From the NCBI GenBank assembly GCA_964521715.1, contig CAZFSS010000037.1, forward strand, positions 1 to 34,158: a stretch of 34,158 nucleotides of DNA, given 5' to 3'. The notes beneath the pieces are model-generated. The model was given only the letters and a program-made list of their open reading frames with translations. It ran no database searches and was not told the origin of the DNA. Within the stretch, counting starts at the first letter, position 1; each line of letters starts with the position of its first letter. Of this stretch, positions 33,201 to 34,158 are shown piece after piece. This stretch comes from DAOVRD01 sp964521715 (lineage in GTDB: Bacteria; Planctomycetota; Brocadiia; SM23-32). The position numbers and the translations under genes are program-made.

Positions 33201-34031
33201 GTGTCTCCGAGCAAGTCGGGCCTCAGCGCTTACCTGAGGAAGGCCTTGCTGCTGATGGGGCTCGCCCTGTGCTCCTTCGTCTTGCTGCTGGCCGCCCTGA
33301 CGTGGCTCCAGACGCGCACGCACCGGTTTCTGTTCCGGCTGGAGCCCTCTGAGGGCGGGATCGCCCAGGACGATCTGCGGCATGCTGCCGACGTGCTGTC
33401 GGCGCGGCTTACGGCCCTGCGGCGCGACCTCAAGCTGGGGCACGGCAGCGTGGCGGCCGTCCCGCCGGACGGGATAGAGCTTCGGGTCAACTGCCGGTCA
33501 GAGTCCCTGCCGTTGCTGGCCTGGCTGACCATGCAGGGCCGGGCGGAGTTCCGCCTGCTGGATCCGGAGGAGGGCACGTTGGAGGCAGGCCGCCCCGAAG
33601 ACGTGCCTCCGTCCTACGAGGTCAAGGTCTACAGGACCAGGCGCTACAACCTCACGCGGTTGGACGAGTTGGAAACGGTGGAGGAGCGCTACGTCGTCGA
33701 GCGGGAGCCGATCCTTCGGGTCGCGGAGTTCAGAGAGGTTACGATGGACACGGTCGGCGCGCAGAAGCGCGTCGTGCTCACCTTCCTCTTCAAGGAGCAG
33801 GACGCGGAGGCCTTCGGCCGGCTGACGGCCCTGCACGCCGGCCGCTGGATGGCGATGCTGATCGACGGGGAGATGTTCTTCCCCCCCAAGGAGATCGATT
33901 CGGCCGTGACGGCGGGAGCCGTGCAGGTGCAGGGGTTCTTCCACATCCCCCCGCTGCGCCGGTTGGCGGCGACGCTGAACTGCGGCAGCCTGCCCGCTCC
34001 CCTGGAGGAGGTCTCTCACACGGTCGAGTAG
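33201..34031 (+). CDS. SecD P1-head-like exported protein without the transmembrane bundle
   Basis: A 276-residue protein starting at GTG. One N-terminal membrane anchor (about 13-36) is followed by an extracytoplasmic region. Residues 45-120 resemble the first ferredoxin-like half of the SecD P1 domain, ending in QGRAEFRLLD (112-121). Residues 186-272 match the P1 C-terminal part: VVLTFLFKEQDAEAFGRLT, MAMLIDGEMFFPP, VQVQGFF and the conserved end NCGSLPAPLEE (260-270; compare aGaLPaPl in SecD). SecD would continue with five membrane helices, but a stop comes six residues later. The sequence stays in one frame, so it may be a free-standing paralogue rather than a broken gene. No strong ribosome site is seen. 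It may be cotranscribed with the LptB-like gene. Confidence 0.7.
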   Translation: MSPSKSGLSAYLRKALLLMGLALCSFVLLLAALTWLQTRTHRFLFRLEPSEGGIAQDDLRHAADVLSARLTALRRDLKLGHGSVAAVPPDGIELRVNCRSESLPLLAWLTMQGRAEFRLLDPEEGTLEAGRPEDVPPSYEVKVYRTRRYNLTRLDELETVEERYVVEREPILRVAEFREVTMDTVGAQKRVVLTFLFKEQDAEAFGRLTALHAGRWMAMLIDGEMFFPPKEIDSAVTAGAVQVQGFFHIPPLRRLAATLNCGSLPAPLEEVSHTVE

Positions 34032-34040
34032 CGGCCCGGG

Positions 34041-34054
34041 GTCCCGCGCGGGAC
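34041..34054. terminator. GC palindrome downstream of the SecD-like gene
   Basis: GTCCCGCGCGGGAC is a perfect 14-base palindrome ten bases after the stop. No T run follows. The last 100 bases of the window show no complete gene; AAGGAAG at the very end could be a ribosome site for a gene beyond it. Confidence 0.3.
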
Positions 34055-34158
34055 GGATCGTCGCTGATGTGTTATGCTGACCGGCTGCACTATTGAGAGC
34101 CTTTAACAGAATGCCGCGTGAGCCGCGTTGCGCCTCCGGCCGGATGGATGCAAGGAAG

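Noticed and set aside
1..34158. tRNA or rRNA genes, transposase or integrase genes
   Set aside because: None recognised by reading both strands; small structured RNAs could be missed without a covariance search.

Overview
This is a high-GC bacterial chromosome segment. It is densely coded, with short gaps and several near-consensus sigma-70 type promoters (TTGACA-like, 16-18 bp spacer, TATAAT/TAGAAT-like). The gene content suggests an uncultivated environmental bacterium, plausibly of the Planctomycetota/Lentisphaerota (PVC) neighbourhood or a similar phylum. The hints are a membrane Ser/Thr kinase with extra domains, LamG domains fused to pseudopilins, xylose-isomerase-like and amidohydrolase-2 enzymes, and a RibBA fusion. 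No rRNA, tRNA or marker protein is present, so taxonomy is inference only.

Layout. 1-6.6 kb: an HD-GYP protein (-), a TIM-barrel sugar isomerase (+), a PadR regulator followed by a lipoprotein (+, apparently leaderless promoter), and a TPR/receiver-like/triple-PAS protein without an output domain (-). 6.8-10 kb: a 1036-residue membrane Ser/Thr kinase carrying what looks like a dead M48 (HtpX-like) peptidase domain. 10-12.8 kb: an amidohydrolase with a small possible gene remnant downstream (-), an RseC-like membrane protein (+) and a membrane GAF-PAS protein (+). 12.9-15.5 kb: a minus-strand set of NAD-dependent sugar epimerase, RibBA and a LapA-domain protein.

15.6-32.1 kb is the centre of the window. 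It is a type II secretion/type IV pilus-like assembly locus, all on the minus strand, transcribed pilB-type ATPase, pilT, second pilB-type ATPase, gspF, then pseudopilins of G, H, K, J and I type. The whole tip-complex set (H, I, J, K) is recognisable but the proteins are far larger than usual. The K-type protein is about 1567 residues. The H-type and K-type proteins carry LamG (concanavalin-like) domains. At least six copies of a common short module (E-W-hydrophobic-x-Y ... RGxxGTxxxxHxxG) recur across H, I, J and K, and calcium-type DxDGDG loops occur in several. No secretin, GspC, GspL or GspM gene lies in the window. Interspersed repeat elements sit in the gaps between the K and J genes and between the H and K genes, and a short dispersed repeat codes part of the leader peptide of both the H and J prepilins.

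32.3-34.1 kb: an LptB-like ABC ATPase (+) diverges from the pilus locus, followed by a protein resembling only the periplasmic P1 head of SecD. The signalling genes (HD-GYP, PAS, kinase, GAF) together with the MshEN-type N-termini of both pilB-type ATPases are consistent with c-di-GMP control of the assembly machine, but that link is inferred.
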